Of a stretch of DNA of 64,000 nucleotides, positions 9,473 to 17,488 are shown piece by piece. Source of the DNA: Nocardia salmonicida NBRC 13393. Lineage in GTDB: Bacteria; Actinomycetota; Actinomycetes; Mycobacteriales; Mycobacteriaceae. The position numbers and the translations under genes are program-made. Location of the stretch: the NCBI RefSeq assembly GCF_001613085.1, contig NZ_BDBR01000008.1, positions 366,594 to 430,593 of the forward strand. The letters run 5' to 3'. The notes beneath the pieces are model-generated. The model did not search any database. It was not told the DNA's origin and saw only the letters and a program-made list of their open reading frames with translations. Within the stretch, counting starts at the first letter, position 1; each line of letters opens with the position of its first letter.

Positions 9473-10966
9473 ATGAACGCCACTCTGTCGCTGGCGAGCA
9501 TCCTCGCCGAACCAGCCCGTCGTCGACCGAACCACCTCGCCCTGATCGAAGGCGACACCCGCATCACCTTCGCCGATCTGTGGCGCCAGGCTCGCGAACA
9601 AGCAGGCGCCCTGATCGCGCGTGGAGTGAAGCCCGGTGACCGGGTCGGGCTGTTGTGTCCGAACACCGCCGACTTCCCGCGCGCCTACTTCGCCATCCTG
9701 GCCGCGGGCGCGACGGTGGTGCCCGTGCATCTGCTGCTCACCGCGCTGGAGATGGAGTATGTGCTGCGCGACAGCGGCGCCTCGTCGCTGATCTGTCATC
9801 CGATGGTCGCGGCCACGGGTACCGAAGCCGCTCGCAACGCGGGCATCGATGTGGTGGCGCCCGAAGACCTGGTCGGCGAGGCGATTCCGAACTTCGTCTC
9901 CCGTGGTCCCCTCGATACCGCGGTCGTCTTCTACACCAGCGGCACCACCGGAACGCCCAAGGGAGCCGAACTCAGCCATCTCAATATGGTGATGTGCGCG
10001 ACGGTGAACACGTTCGACGCCAATGAGATCCACCGCGACGACATCGCACTCGGCGCGCTGCCGCTGTTCCACGTGTTCGGGCAGACGGTGTCGATGAACT
10101 CGCACTGGCGGGTCGGCGGCACCCTGGTGCTGATGCCGAGATTCGATGCGGTCGCGGCTATTTCGCTGATGGCGGCCGAGCGGGTCAACCTGTTCCACGG
10201 TGTGCCCACCATGTATCTGTCGCTGATCGAGGCGGCGGCATCGGCACCGCGATTGCCGGAGCTGAAACTGTGCATCAGCGGTGGCGCCGCACTGCCGGTG
10301 GCCGTGCTGGAGGAATTCGAGAGCGTTTTCCACGCGCCGGTGCTCGAGGGATACGGCCTGTCGGAGACCTCGCCGACCGCCGCGGTGAACCAGCCGTGCT
10401 TCGGTACCGAAGCGGGCACTGTGGGACATCCGGTGTGGGGAGTCGACGTGGAGATCGCCGATCCCGCGATCGCCGATCGCATCGAATTGCTGCCCATCGG
10501 CGCCGTGGGGGAGGTGGTGGTGCGCGGGCACAACGTGTTCAGCGGCTACACCGGCAGGCCGGAGGCGACCGCGGCGGCCGTGATCGACGGCTGGTTCCGG
10601 ACCGGCGATCTCGGTACCCGCGACGAAACCGGCCGGGTGCGCATCGTCGACCGGATCAAGGAGATGATCCTGCGCGGTGGCTTCAACGTCTATCCGACCG
10701 AGGTGGAAGCAGCCCTCATGCGGCACCCGCACATCGCGCAGGTCGCGGTGATCGGCGTGCCCGACCCGCACTACGGTGAGGAGGTCGTGGCGGTCGTCGT
10801 GCCGGACGGCGCGCTGACCGAGCAGGATGTGATCGACTTCGCCAAGGCGCAGGTCGCGAAGTACAAGTACCCGCGCCGCGTCGAATTCGTGACCGAGCTA
10901 CCGCTCGGTCCCACCCACAAGGTTCTCAAGCGCGAACTGCGCCAACGTTTCGGAGGAGCGGCATGA
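9473..10966 (+). CDS. acyl-CoA synthetase (AMP-forming)
   Basis: A 497-residue member of the ANL superfamily. Motifs in order are FYTSGTTGTPKGAELSH (phosphate loop), GYGLSETSPTAA, WFRTGDLG and KEMILRGGFNVYPTEVEAAL. A C-terminal THKVLKREL carries the catalytic Lys. It activates a carboxylic acid to its CoA thioester and so feeds the operon. The ATG is 8 nt after the thiolase stop, and the gene ends in an ATGA overlap with the MaoC gene. Substrate not predictable. Confidence 0.92.
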   Translation: MNATLSLASILAEPARRRPNHLALIEGDTRITFADLWRQAREQAGALIARGVKPGDRVGLLCPNTADFPRAYFAILAAGATVVPVHLLLTALEMEYVLRDSGASSLICHPMVAATGTEAARNAGIDVVAPEDLVGEAIPNFVSRGPLDTAVVFYTSGTTGTPKGAELSHLNMVMCATVNTFDANEIHRDDIALGALPLFHVFGQTVSMNSHWRVGGTLVLMPRFDAVAAISLMAAERVNLFHGVPTMYLSLIEAAASAPRLPELKLCISGGAALPVAVLEEFESVFHAPVLEGYGLSETSPTAAVNQPCFGTEAGTVGHPVWGVDVEIADPAIADRIELLPIGAVGEVVVRGHNVFSGYTGRPEATAAAVIDGWFRTGDLGTRDETGRVRIVDRIKEMILRGGFNVYPTEVEAALMRHPHIAQVAVIGVPDPHYGEEVVAVVVPDGALTEQDVIDFAKAQVAKYKYPRRVEFVTELPLGPTHKVLKRELRQRFGGAA

Positions 10967-11418
10967 CAACGGATTTCGCCGATTTCGACGCCGTGCGCGC
11001 CGCGGTCGGAACCGAACTGGGCCCCAGCGAGTGGGTCACCGTCGACCAGCGTCGCATCGACCTGTTCGCCGAGGCCACCGGCGACCACCAGTGGATCCAT
11101 GTCGACGCCGAACGCGCCGCCGCGGGCACGTATGGCACCACCATCGCCCACGGGCTGCTAACCCTGTCGCTGATCGTGCCGATGACCCAACAGATCATGA
11201 GCGTCAGCGCTGCGAAGGTCGGCATCAACTACGGCTTCGACCGAGTTCGTTTCCTCACGCCTGTCCCCGTCGACAGCCGCATCCGCGCCCACCTCACCCT
11301 CACCGAGGTCACCGAAGTTCCCGGCGGCGTCCAAATCCATCGCCACGTCACCGTCGAACTCGAGAATGCCCCCCGCCCGGCGTGTGTGGCTGATTCCATC
11401 GCCCGCTTCCTCCTCTGA
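10963..11418 (+). CDS. MaoC-like enoyl-CoA hydratase
   Basis: A 151-residue single hotdog domain. The hydratase-2 motif FAEATGDHQWIHVD supplies the catalytic Asp and His, followed by TIAHGLLTLSL. It would hydrate a trans-2-enoyl-CoA, completing the dehydrogenase-hydratase-dehydrogenase-thiolase set. It starts in the CoA ligase stop (ATGA) and is the last gene of the operon. It ends 1 nt before a convergent gene, leaving no room for a terminator. Confidence 0.9.
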   Translation: MTTDFADFDAVRAAVGTELGPSEWVTVDQRRIDLFAEATGDHQWIHVDAERAAAGTYGTTIAHGLLTLSLIVPMTQQIMSVSAAKVGINYGFDRVRFLTPVPVDSRIRAHLTLTEVTEVPGGVQIHRHVTVELENAPRPACVADSIARFLL

Positions 11419-11419
11419 T

Positions 11420-11806
11420 CTAGCGGAGTACTCCGCTGATGACCCAGAGATGGCCGAACGGGTCCTCCACCCGGCCTTGGCGCTTGCCGTAAGGGCGGTT
11501 CTCGACGGGGATCACCAACTCGGCGCCGTAGCGCACCATCCGGTGCGCTACGGCGTCCGGGTCGGCAACGGTGAGCTCGAGCAGGACGGGCGAGCCGCCC
11601 AGCGATCGGGGATCGGACCACCGCCACTCCTCGACACTCTGCGCCAAGGCGAAGACGACAGCGCCGAGCGTGAGTTCGGCATGGTTCACCACGCCGTGGT
11701 CATCGGCGACTCGAAGACGCATCTCGGCTCCGAGGGCTTCGGTGTAGAAGGTGATCGCTGCCTGCGCATCGGAGACCAGCAGCTTGGGGACCAGGTGGTT
11801 GTTCAT
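11420..11806 (-). CDS. VOC-family (glyoxalase/PhnB-like) protein
   Basis: A 128-residue vicinal-oxygen-chelate protein: LVPKLLVSDAQAAITFYTEA at the N-terminus and GRVEDPFGHLWVISGV at the C-terminus, the PhnB-like pattern. Substrate unknown. It follows the AraC gene on the same strand by 10 nt and is probably co-transcribed with it. Confidence 0.82.
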   Translation of the reverse strand: MNNHLVPKLLVSDAQAAITFYTEALGAEMRLRVADDHGVVNHAELTLGAVVFALAQSVEEWRWSDPRSLGGSPVLLELTVADPDAVAHRMVRYGAELVIPVENRPYGKRQGRVEDPFGHLWVISGVLR

Positions 11807-11816
11807 CCCTCCATGC

Positions 11817-12623
11817 TCACCGAGTGGGGCGTTGTCGGCCTTGTAGATTTCGGCCCTCTTCGTCGAGCCACTCGGTGGGCGTGGTGTTCATGAGGTCGCG
11901 GAAGTCGTGCACGAGGTGGCTCTGGTCGTGGTAGCCCGAATCGGCTGCCACTTGCGCCCAGGTGGCAGCGCCTGTACCCGCACGGCCCACCGCGGACTCC
12001 ATACGGGCGACGCGCGAGGCGAACTTCGGGGTGACCCCCAGGGAGCGTCGCATCACGTGGCGCAATCGCCGGGGGCTCAGGTGCACCTCGTGCGCGAGAT
12101 CGTCGATCGAAGCCGTCCCGCTACCGGCTCGGATCAGGTCCAGCGCTCGGCAGGCGTCGTCGGCTCGGGTGTCGGGATCGGCCCGGTACAGCTGGTCGAG
12201 GAGCCGGATTCGCAGCAGTGTCTCGCGGTGACCGACCGGACGGTCCGCCAACTCCTCGCACAGCGAGTTCACCCACGGCACAACAGCATCGGCGATCACC
12301 CCGCCCGCGTCCACCTCGCTCAGCGGCATGCCGATCAGCCTGCGCAAGGCCGCGGCCGACAACTCGACATAGGCCGTCGGTTGTCGCGGTAGCAGGGTCG
12401 TGACCGGCGTCGCGATCCCGGGCCGCATCAATCCGGCCACCACCGCCTGGGCGGTGAGGGTCCGTCCGTCGTAGTCGACCTCGATCGGGGCGCCGAGGCT
12501 GACGACCAACCGCGCGGACAGCGTGGGAACGGCGCGATGAGGACGAGCGCGACCGACGTGCTCGCTGAGCGCCACCACGCCGATGCCCGCGGCACGGCAT
12601 GTCAGACGTAGGTCCACCGTCAC
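11817..12623 (-). CDS. AraC-family transcriptional regulator
   Basis: A 268-residue regulator with a C-terminal AraC-type DNA-binding domain: DDLAHEVHLSPRRLRHVMRR (first HTH), then VAADSGYHDQSHLVHDFRDL and TPTEWL (second HTH). The N-terminal ~150 residues form an uncharacterised sensing domain. The start is uncertain: GTG at 12623 or GTG at 12617, each with only a weak ribosome site. It lies upstream of and co-directional with the VOC gene, its likely target. Confidence 0.82.
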   Translation of the reverse strand: MTVDLRLTCRAAGIGVVALSEHVGRARPHRAVPTLSARLVVSLGAPIEVDYDGRTLTAQAVVAGLMRPGIATPVTTLLPRQPTAYVELSAAALRRLIGMPLSEVDAGGVIADAVVPWVNSLCEELADRPVGHRETLLRIRLLDQLYRADPDTRADDACRALDLIRAGSGTASIDDLAHEVHLSPRRLRHVMRRSLGVTPKFASRVARMESAVGRAGTGAATWAQVAADSGYHDQSHLVHDFRDLMNTTPTEWLDEEGRNLQGRQRPTR

Positions 12624-12646
12624 ATTCTCGCATCCACCAACCGGAA

Positions 12647-12952
12647 CTAGCCCTCCGCGAGTAGGCGCTCGAGGGTTTCGACCTTGGTGTTCAGAGCGTC
12701 GGTGACGCCGGGGCGGAGGTCGGCCTTGAGAACCAGACTGCAGCGCGGGGCGGTGGCGAGGATGGCGTCGGTGGCGGCCTTGATCACCGCCATCACCTCG
12801 TCCCACTCGCCTTCGATGGTGGTGAACATCGCGTCGGTGCGGTTCGGGAGGCCGGAATCGCGGACCACGCGCACGGCCGCGGCGACAGCTTCGCCGACCG
12901 AGCCGTCGGTGTGGGCGGAACCGCTGGGGGCTACGGAGAAGGCGACGAGCAT
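12647..12952 (-). CDS. MTH1187/YkoF-family thiamine-binding-type protein
   Basis: A 101-residue protein starting [11 protein letters not shown], with [20 protein letters not shown] in the middle, the pattern of the MTH1187 (DUF77) family, some of whose members bind thiamine. Cytosolic and without further domains. The ATG at 12952 is preceded by GAAAGGA. It is upstream of the AraC gene on the same strand, 23 nt apart. Confidence 0.75.
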   Translation of the reverse strand: MLVAFSVAPSGSAHTDGSVGEAVAAAVRVVRDSGLPNRTDAMFTTIEGEWDEVMAVIKAATDAILATAPRCSLVLKADLRPGVTDALNTKVETLERLLAEG

Positions 12953-13039
12953 CGTGGGTCCTTTCGATGGGGGCGCTGTCCATGGTCCCCGGCCGCGGCA
13001 CAACTGTGCGCCGACGCGCGGGGGAGGGGGCGCGACCAT

Positions 13040-13055
13040 TACCCTCTATCGGGTG
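13040..13055 (+). promoter_or_regulatory. leaderless promoter of pafB
   Basis: TACCCT (13040-13045), 7 nt, then the GTG start of pafB; no Shine-Dalgarno. Confidence 0.55.
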
Positions 13056-14048
13056 GCGATATCCAAGGTCGAGCGGCTGATGAATCTGGTCATCGCGCTG
13101 CTGTCGACCAGGCAGTTCCTGAGCGCGGAACGTATTCGCGCCAGTGTGGCCGGTTACGAGGACTCCGCGACCGACGAGGCGTTCAGCCGGATGTTCGAGC
13201 GCGACAAGAACGAACTGCGTGATCTGGGCATCCCCTTGGAAGTCGGTCCGGTGGGAAGGTTCTCGACACTCGAGGGGTATCGGATCAACCGGGACGCCTA
13301 CGAGCTGCCCGATATCGACCTGTCCAGCGAGGAAGCCGCAGCGGTCGCCGTCGCGGTGCAGATGTGGGCCTCGCCGGAACTGGCGGGGGCGGCCGAGGGC
13401 GCGCTGTTGAAGTTGCGCGCGGCCGGGGTCACCGTCGAGACCGACAACGTCGGGGTGTCGGTTCCCGCGGTGCCCGCGCGCACCCGCGGGTCGGAGCCGG
13501 TGCTGCGAGAACTGCTCGCTGCGATCGATGCGGGACAGGCGGTGCGTTTCGGCCACCACAGTGCCGTCACCGATCCGTTCGTGACCCGCGATGTCGAACC
13601 GTGGGGTGTGGTGACTCGGCACGGGCGCTGGTACCTCGTCGGGCACGACCGCGAACGTGACGCCGTTCGCACGTTCCGGCTGTCGCGGATCGGCGGCCAG
13701 GTGCGGCCGTACGGTCCGGTCGACGCGGTGCACAAGCCCGCGCACACCGATCTGCGCGCGATCGTCGACCGGGTCACCGGCGACGCTCCCGTCACCGGGT
13801 CGGCCACCGTGTGGGTCGCCAAGGGCCGTGGGCGCGAATTGCGCCGCATCGGCACCGAAGTCGAGACCCGCGATCTGGGCGGTCGCCCCGGCTCGGTGCT
13901 CGAGGTACCGGTCCGATCCAGGGACTGGGTGGCCCGGTTGATCACCGGCCTCGGTCCCGACGTCCTCGTTCTCGAACCACCGGAACTGCGCGCCGATGTG
14001 ATGGACCGGCTACGGTCGGTACTCGACCACACGGAGGTCACGTCGTGA
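13053..14048 (+). CDS. pafB: WYL-domain regulator PafB
   Basis: A 331-residue regulator. The N-terminus AISKVERLMNLVIALLSTRQ and FSRMFERDKNELRDLGIPLE is the PafB winged-helix signature. A WYL domain follows (RHGRWYLVGHDRERDAVRTF, about residues 190-215). PafB and PafC form the heteromeric PafBC activator of the RecA-independent DNA-damage response in mycobacteria. The GTG start agrees with the leaderless box and with homologues. It overlaps pafC by 4 nt (GTGA). Confidence 0.93.
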   Translation: MAISKVERLMNLVIALLSTRQFLSAERIRASVAGYEDSATDEAFSRMFERDKNELRDLGIPLEVGPVGRFSTLEGYRINRDAYELPDIDLSSEEAAAVAVAVQMWASPELAGAAEGALLKLRAAGVTVETDNVGVSVPAVPARTRGSEPVLRELLAAIDAGQAVRFGHHSAVTDPFVTRDVEPWGVVTRHGRWYLVGHDRERDAVRTFRLSRIGGQVRPYGPVDAVHKPAHTDLRAIVDRVTGDAPVTGSATVWVAKGRGRELRRIGTEVETRDLGGRPGSVLEVPVRSRDWVARLITGLGPDVLVLEPPELRADVMDRLRSVLDHTEVTS

Positions 14049-15028
14049 GTTCGCGCCTTTCCCTACGACTTTCGCGCCTGCTGAACATGGTGCCGTACTT
14101 GCTCGCGCACCCGGGTATCAGCGCGGCCGAGGCCGCCGCGGAACTGGGTGTCACCACCAAACAGCTGATGAGCGACCTCAACCAGCTGTGGATGTGCGGT
14201 CTGCCGGGCTACGGCCCCGGCGATCTGATCGACCTGTCGTTCTCCGAGGAGAGCATCGAGGTCACCTTCTCGGCCGGGATCGAACGGCCGTTGCGGTTGA
14301 CCTCCACCGAGGCCACCGCGCTGCTGGTCGCCCTTCGCTCGATCGTGGAGATGCCGGGCATGGTCGACCCGACCGCCGCGCACGCCGCCATCGCCAAGAT
14401 CGAATCGGCGATCGCCAGCACCGATGCGGTGGTCGCGGGCAAACCGGTCGAGGTCCCCGTCGAGAAGCCGGTGGTCGCGACCGTGCGCGCCGCGCTGGCC
14501 GACGCGCGGGCCCTGCGCCTGGTCTATTACTCCGCCAGCCGCGACGAGGTGTCCGAACGCGTCGTCGACCCGATTCGGGTGGTGCTGGTCGACAACAACA
14601 GCTACCTGCAGGCCTGGTGCAGGCAGGCCGAAGGCGTTCGCCTGTTCCGGTTCGATCGGATCGAGGACGCCACCGAACTCGACGAACCGGCCCACCCGCC
14701 GAGCCACGCCGCCACCGACGCGGCCGCACTCGACCTGTTCCAGGACGACCCCGACGTGCCGCTGGCCCGGCTGCGGATCCGCGCCGATTACGCGTGGGTG
14801 CTCGACCAGTACCCGATGCACCGCATCGAATCACGCGCCGACGGCAGCATCGAGGCGGGTATGCGCTTCGCCTCGCCGGACTGGATGGCCCGGCTGCTGC
14901 TCGGCTTCGGTACCGGCGTCACCGTGCTCGGGCCACCGGAACTGGTGACGGCGGTGCGCTCGCGCGCCGACGCCGCCCTGGCCGCCTACGCGGCCGCCGG
15001 ACTGGTGGGGGAGACCGAACCCGCGTGA
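14045..15028 (+). CDS. pafC: WYL-domain regulator PafC
   Basis: A 327-residue partner of PafB. The N-terminus LSRLLNMVPYLLAHPGISAA and ELGVTTKQLMSDLNQLWMCG form the helix-turn-helix domain typical of PafC, and a WYL-type domain covers about residues 150-240. It starts at GTG within the pafB stop and ends overlapping the next gene's GTG, so the three genes are translationally coupled. Confidence 0.93.
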   Translation: MSSRLSLRLSRLLNMVPYLLAHPGISAAEAAAELGVTTKQLMSDLNQLWMCGLPGYGPGDLIDLSFSEESIEVTFSAGIERPLRLTSTEATALLVALRSIVEMPGMVDPTAAHAAIAKIESAIASTDAVVAGKPVEVPVEKPVVATVRAALADARALRLVYYSASRDEVSERVVDPIRVVLVDNNSYLQAWCRQAEGVRLFRFDRIEDATELDEPAHPPSHAATDAAALDLFQDDPDVPLARLRIRADYAWVLDQYPMHRIESRADGSIEAGMRFASPDWMARLLLGFGTGVTVLGPPELVTAVRSRADAALAAYAAAGLVGETEPA

Positions 15029-16053
15029 GTCAGCGAGTACTTGTCCTCGGTGCGGGCAGCGTCGGGGTGTTCATCGGCGGTCATCTGGCCGCCGCGGGCA
15101 TGGAAGTGATCTTCGTCGGCCGTCAGCGGATCCTCGACGACATCGCCGAGCACGGCCTGCGCCTGACCGATCTGGACGGCGGATCGACCGAGGTCGCGCC
15201 CGACCGGTTCGGCCTCGCGCTCGAACCGGACGAACCCGAGTTGGCCGACCTGGTCCTGGTGACTGTGAAATCGGCCGACACCGCCGCCGCCGTCCGTGCC
15301 GTCGCGGGCCGATTACGCCCCGGCACGCCGGTGGTGAGCCTGCAGAACGGCATCGGCAACGCCGGCGTGATCAGAGAGATCCTGCCGACCAGCACCGCCC
15401 TGGCCGGGATGGTGATGTTCAACGTGGTGCACAGCGGTCGCGGGTGCTTCCACCGCGCCAGCGATGGCGACCTCGCGATCCAGGACGACAAGGTCGTCGA
15501 CCGCTTCGCCGACGGTTTCCGGGCGGCGGGACTGCCGCTGCGCCGCCACCGCGACCTGCGTCCGGTGCAATGGGCGAAACTGCTGCTCAATCTGAACAAC
15601 CCGATAAACGCGCTGTCGGGCAGGCCATTGCGCGAGGAGCTCGCCGAACGCGACTACCGCCGCTGCCTCGCCCTCACTCAGTCCGAAGCCCTCGCCGTGA
15701 TGAACACTGCGCGAATTCGACCCGCGCAGCTCACTCCCGTTCCGCCCGAGTTGATGGTGCATCTACTGCGTGTTCCCGACGCTGTCTTCCGGCGGGTGTT
15801 CGGCCGGGTGCTCGCCATCGACCCGCTCGCGCGCTCGTCGATGGCCGATGACCTGGCACTCGGCCGGCGCACCGAAATCGCGTGGCTGTGTGGGGAAATC
15901 GTGCGCCTCGGCGAGATGGTGGGACACCCCACGCCGGTCAACCGGAAGTTGACGGAACTGATCAGGATCGCCGAGTCCGGCGATACCGCACGGTTCACCG
16001 GAAGCCGGTTGCTCGCCGAGCTGACCGGGGCGGCGGTCGCTGTCGCGGATTGA
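15025..16053 (+). CDS. ketopantoate reductase-like oxidoreductase (PanE/ApbA family)
   Basis: A 342-residue NAD(P)-binding enzyme. The N-terminal Rossmann motif [20 protein letters not shown] is followed by [11 protein letters not shown] and [10 protein letters not shown], hallmarks of the family. The C-terminal helical domain has [16 protein letters not shown] role in pantothenate synthesis is only one option, since many paralogues have other 2-oxo-acid substrates. Coupled to pafC by a GTGA overlap, although no functional link to PafBC is known. Confidence 0.82.
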   Translation: MSQRVLVLGAGSVGVFIGGHLAAAGMEVIFVGRQRILDDIAEHGLRLTDLDGGSTEVAPDRFGLALEPDEPELADLVLVTVKSADTAAAVRAVAGRLRPGTPVVSLQNGIGNAGVIREILPTSTALAGMVMFNVVHSGRGCFHRASDGDLAIQDDKVVDRFADGFRAAGLPLRRHRDLRPVQWAKLLLNLNNPINALSGRPLREELAERDYRRCLALTQSEALAVMNTARIRPAQLTPVPPELMVHLLRVPDAVFRRVFGRVLAIDPLARSSMADDLALGRRTEIAWLCGEIVRLGEMVGHPTPVNRKLTELIRIAESGDTARFTGSRLLAELTGAAVAVAD

Positions 16054-16145
16054 ACGCGTGGCGAACACCGATGCAGCTGGGCGTCCGCCACGGTCCGAAC
16101 ACAGGTAGCATCGGTAATCACCACAGTCTTTGGAGGTATCTGATA

Positions 16146-16418
16146 ATGGGCACGTTCAGCTGGACGCACCTGCTGATCATCGCGTTGCTGTTCGTTCTGC
16201 TCTTCGGCGCGAAGCGGCTTCCCGACGCGGCACGCGGTCTGGGCCGCTCGCTGCGCATCTTCAAGAGCGAGGTCGGACAGATGCAGGCGGAGTCGGCGAC
16301 GTCCGACGCACCGCAGACCACCACGTCCACCCCCGCACCGCCGCAGCAGTTGTCCGCGTCCGCCCCGCAGGCGCAGACTCCGATCGTCGAACCGCAGCAG
16401 GGCCACAAAACCCTCTGA
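16146..16418 (+). CDS. tatA: Sec-independent translocase subunit TatA
   Basis: A 90-residue protein with one N-terminal transmembrane helix ([20 protein letters not shown]) containing the FG hinge, then an amphipathic helix ([14 protein letters not shown]) and a Pro/Gln/Thr-rich tail. It forms the pore component of the twin-arginine pathway. GGAGG (16132-16136) precedes the ATG by 9 nt. Next to tatC, as in M. tuberculosis. Confidence 0.95.
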   Translation: MGTFSWTHLLIIALLFVLLFGAKRLPDAARGLGRSLRIFKSEVGQMQAESATSDAPQTTTSTPAPPQQLSASAPQAQTPIVEPQQGHKTL

Positions 16419-16528
16419 CCTCGGCCATCACCCCGGGACGGATGCCACCGCCCCGGGGCGAAGTGCTGTCTGGTCACAAGTTGCCGCCGAGCATCCGCCG
16501 AACCGAGGGTTAGAGGCCACCACCCACC

Positions 16529-17482
16529 ATGCGCATCCCGTTCGATCCCCGGCGCACCAAGCGCAGGACGAATCCCGACGGCACCATGTCGTTGGTCGAG
16601 CACCTGCAGGAACTGCGTACACGGCTGCTGCTCGCGCTGGCCGCGATCGCGGTGACCACCCTGATCGGCTTCTTCTGGTACGCGCACACGCTCTTCGGGA
16701 TGGAGAGCCTGGGCGAAATCTTGCGTGGCCCCTACTGCGCGCTGCCCGCATCGGCGCGGGCGAGCCTGACCCCCGACGGCGCCTGTCGATTGCTCGCTAC
16801 CGGACCCTTCGACCAGTTCATGCTCCGGTTGAAGGTCGGGTTCACCGCCGGTGTGGTGATCGCGACGCCGTTCTGGCTGTATCAGCTGTGGGCGTTCATC
16901 ACCCCGGGGCTGTATGCCAAGGAACGCAGGTACGCGGTCGGGTTCGTGGTCACGGGTTCGGTGCTGTTCGTGACCGGCGCTGTGCTGGCCTATCTGGTTG
17001 TCTCGCACGCGTTGTCGTTCCTGATGACCATCGGCGACAACGTCCAGATCACCGCGCTCAGCGGTAATCAATACTTCGGGTTCATCATCCAGTTGCTGAT
17101 CATCTTCGGCGTCAGTTTCGAGACGCCGTTGATCATCATCGGGCTGAACCTGGTCGGGGTGCTGCCCTACACCAAGCTCAAGGCCTGGCGGCGCGGGATG
17201 ATCTTCGGCCTGTTCGTCTTCGCCGCGATCGTCACCCCGCAGGACCCGTTCTCCATGCTCGCGCTGGCGATCGCGCTGACCGTGCTGTTCGAGTTCGCGG
17301 TGCAGTTCGCACGGTTCAGCGACGCCCGCAAGGCCCGCCGGGAGGCGAAGGAGGGCTGGGGCCCGCTCGACGACGAACAAGCCTCACCGCTGGAGAACCC
17401 CGAACCGGTGGCGGCCACCGATCCGGTGGGCGAGCCGGAGAAAACCACGCGCCCGGTGTCGGACTACTCCGATACGCTCTGA
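16529..17482 (+). CDS. tatC: Sec-independent translocase subunit TatC
   Basis: A 317-residue membrane protein with six predicted helices. It has the conserved N-terminal [19 protein letters not shown] and [20 protein letters not shown], both TatC signatures. It recognises the twin-arginine signal. The C-terminal ~60 residues are a charged cytosolic tail. The 3' end carries the likely leaderless promoter of helY. Confidence 0.95.
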   Translation: MRIPFDPRRTKRRTNPDGTMSLVEHLQELRTRLLLALAAIAVTTLIGFFWYAHTLFGMESLGEILRGPYCALPASARASLTPDGACRLLATGPFDQFMLRLKVGFTAGVVIATPFWLYQLWAFITPGLYAKERRYAVGFVVTGSVLFVTGAVLAYLVVSHALSFLMTIGDNVQITALSGNQYFGFIIQLLIIFGVSFETPLIIIGLNLVGVLPYTKLKAWRRGMIFGLFVFAAIVTPQDPFSMLALAIALTVLFEFAVQFARFSDARKARREAKEGWGPLDDEQASPLENPEPVAATDPVGEPEKTTRPVSDYSDTL

Positions 17483-17488
17483 GGGGTG
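17473..17488 (+). promoter_or_regulatory. leaderless promoter of helY inside the tatC end
   Basis: TACGCT (17473-17478), 7 nt, GTG at 17486; it overlaps the last codons of tatC. helY could therefore be transcribed independently of tatAC. Confidence 0.5.
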
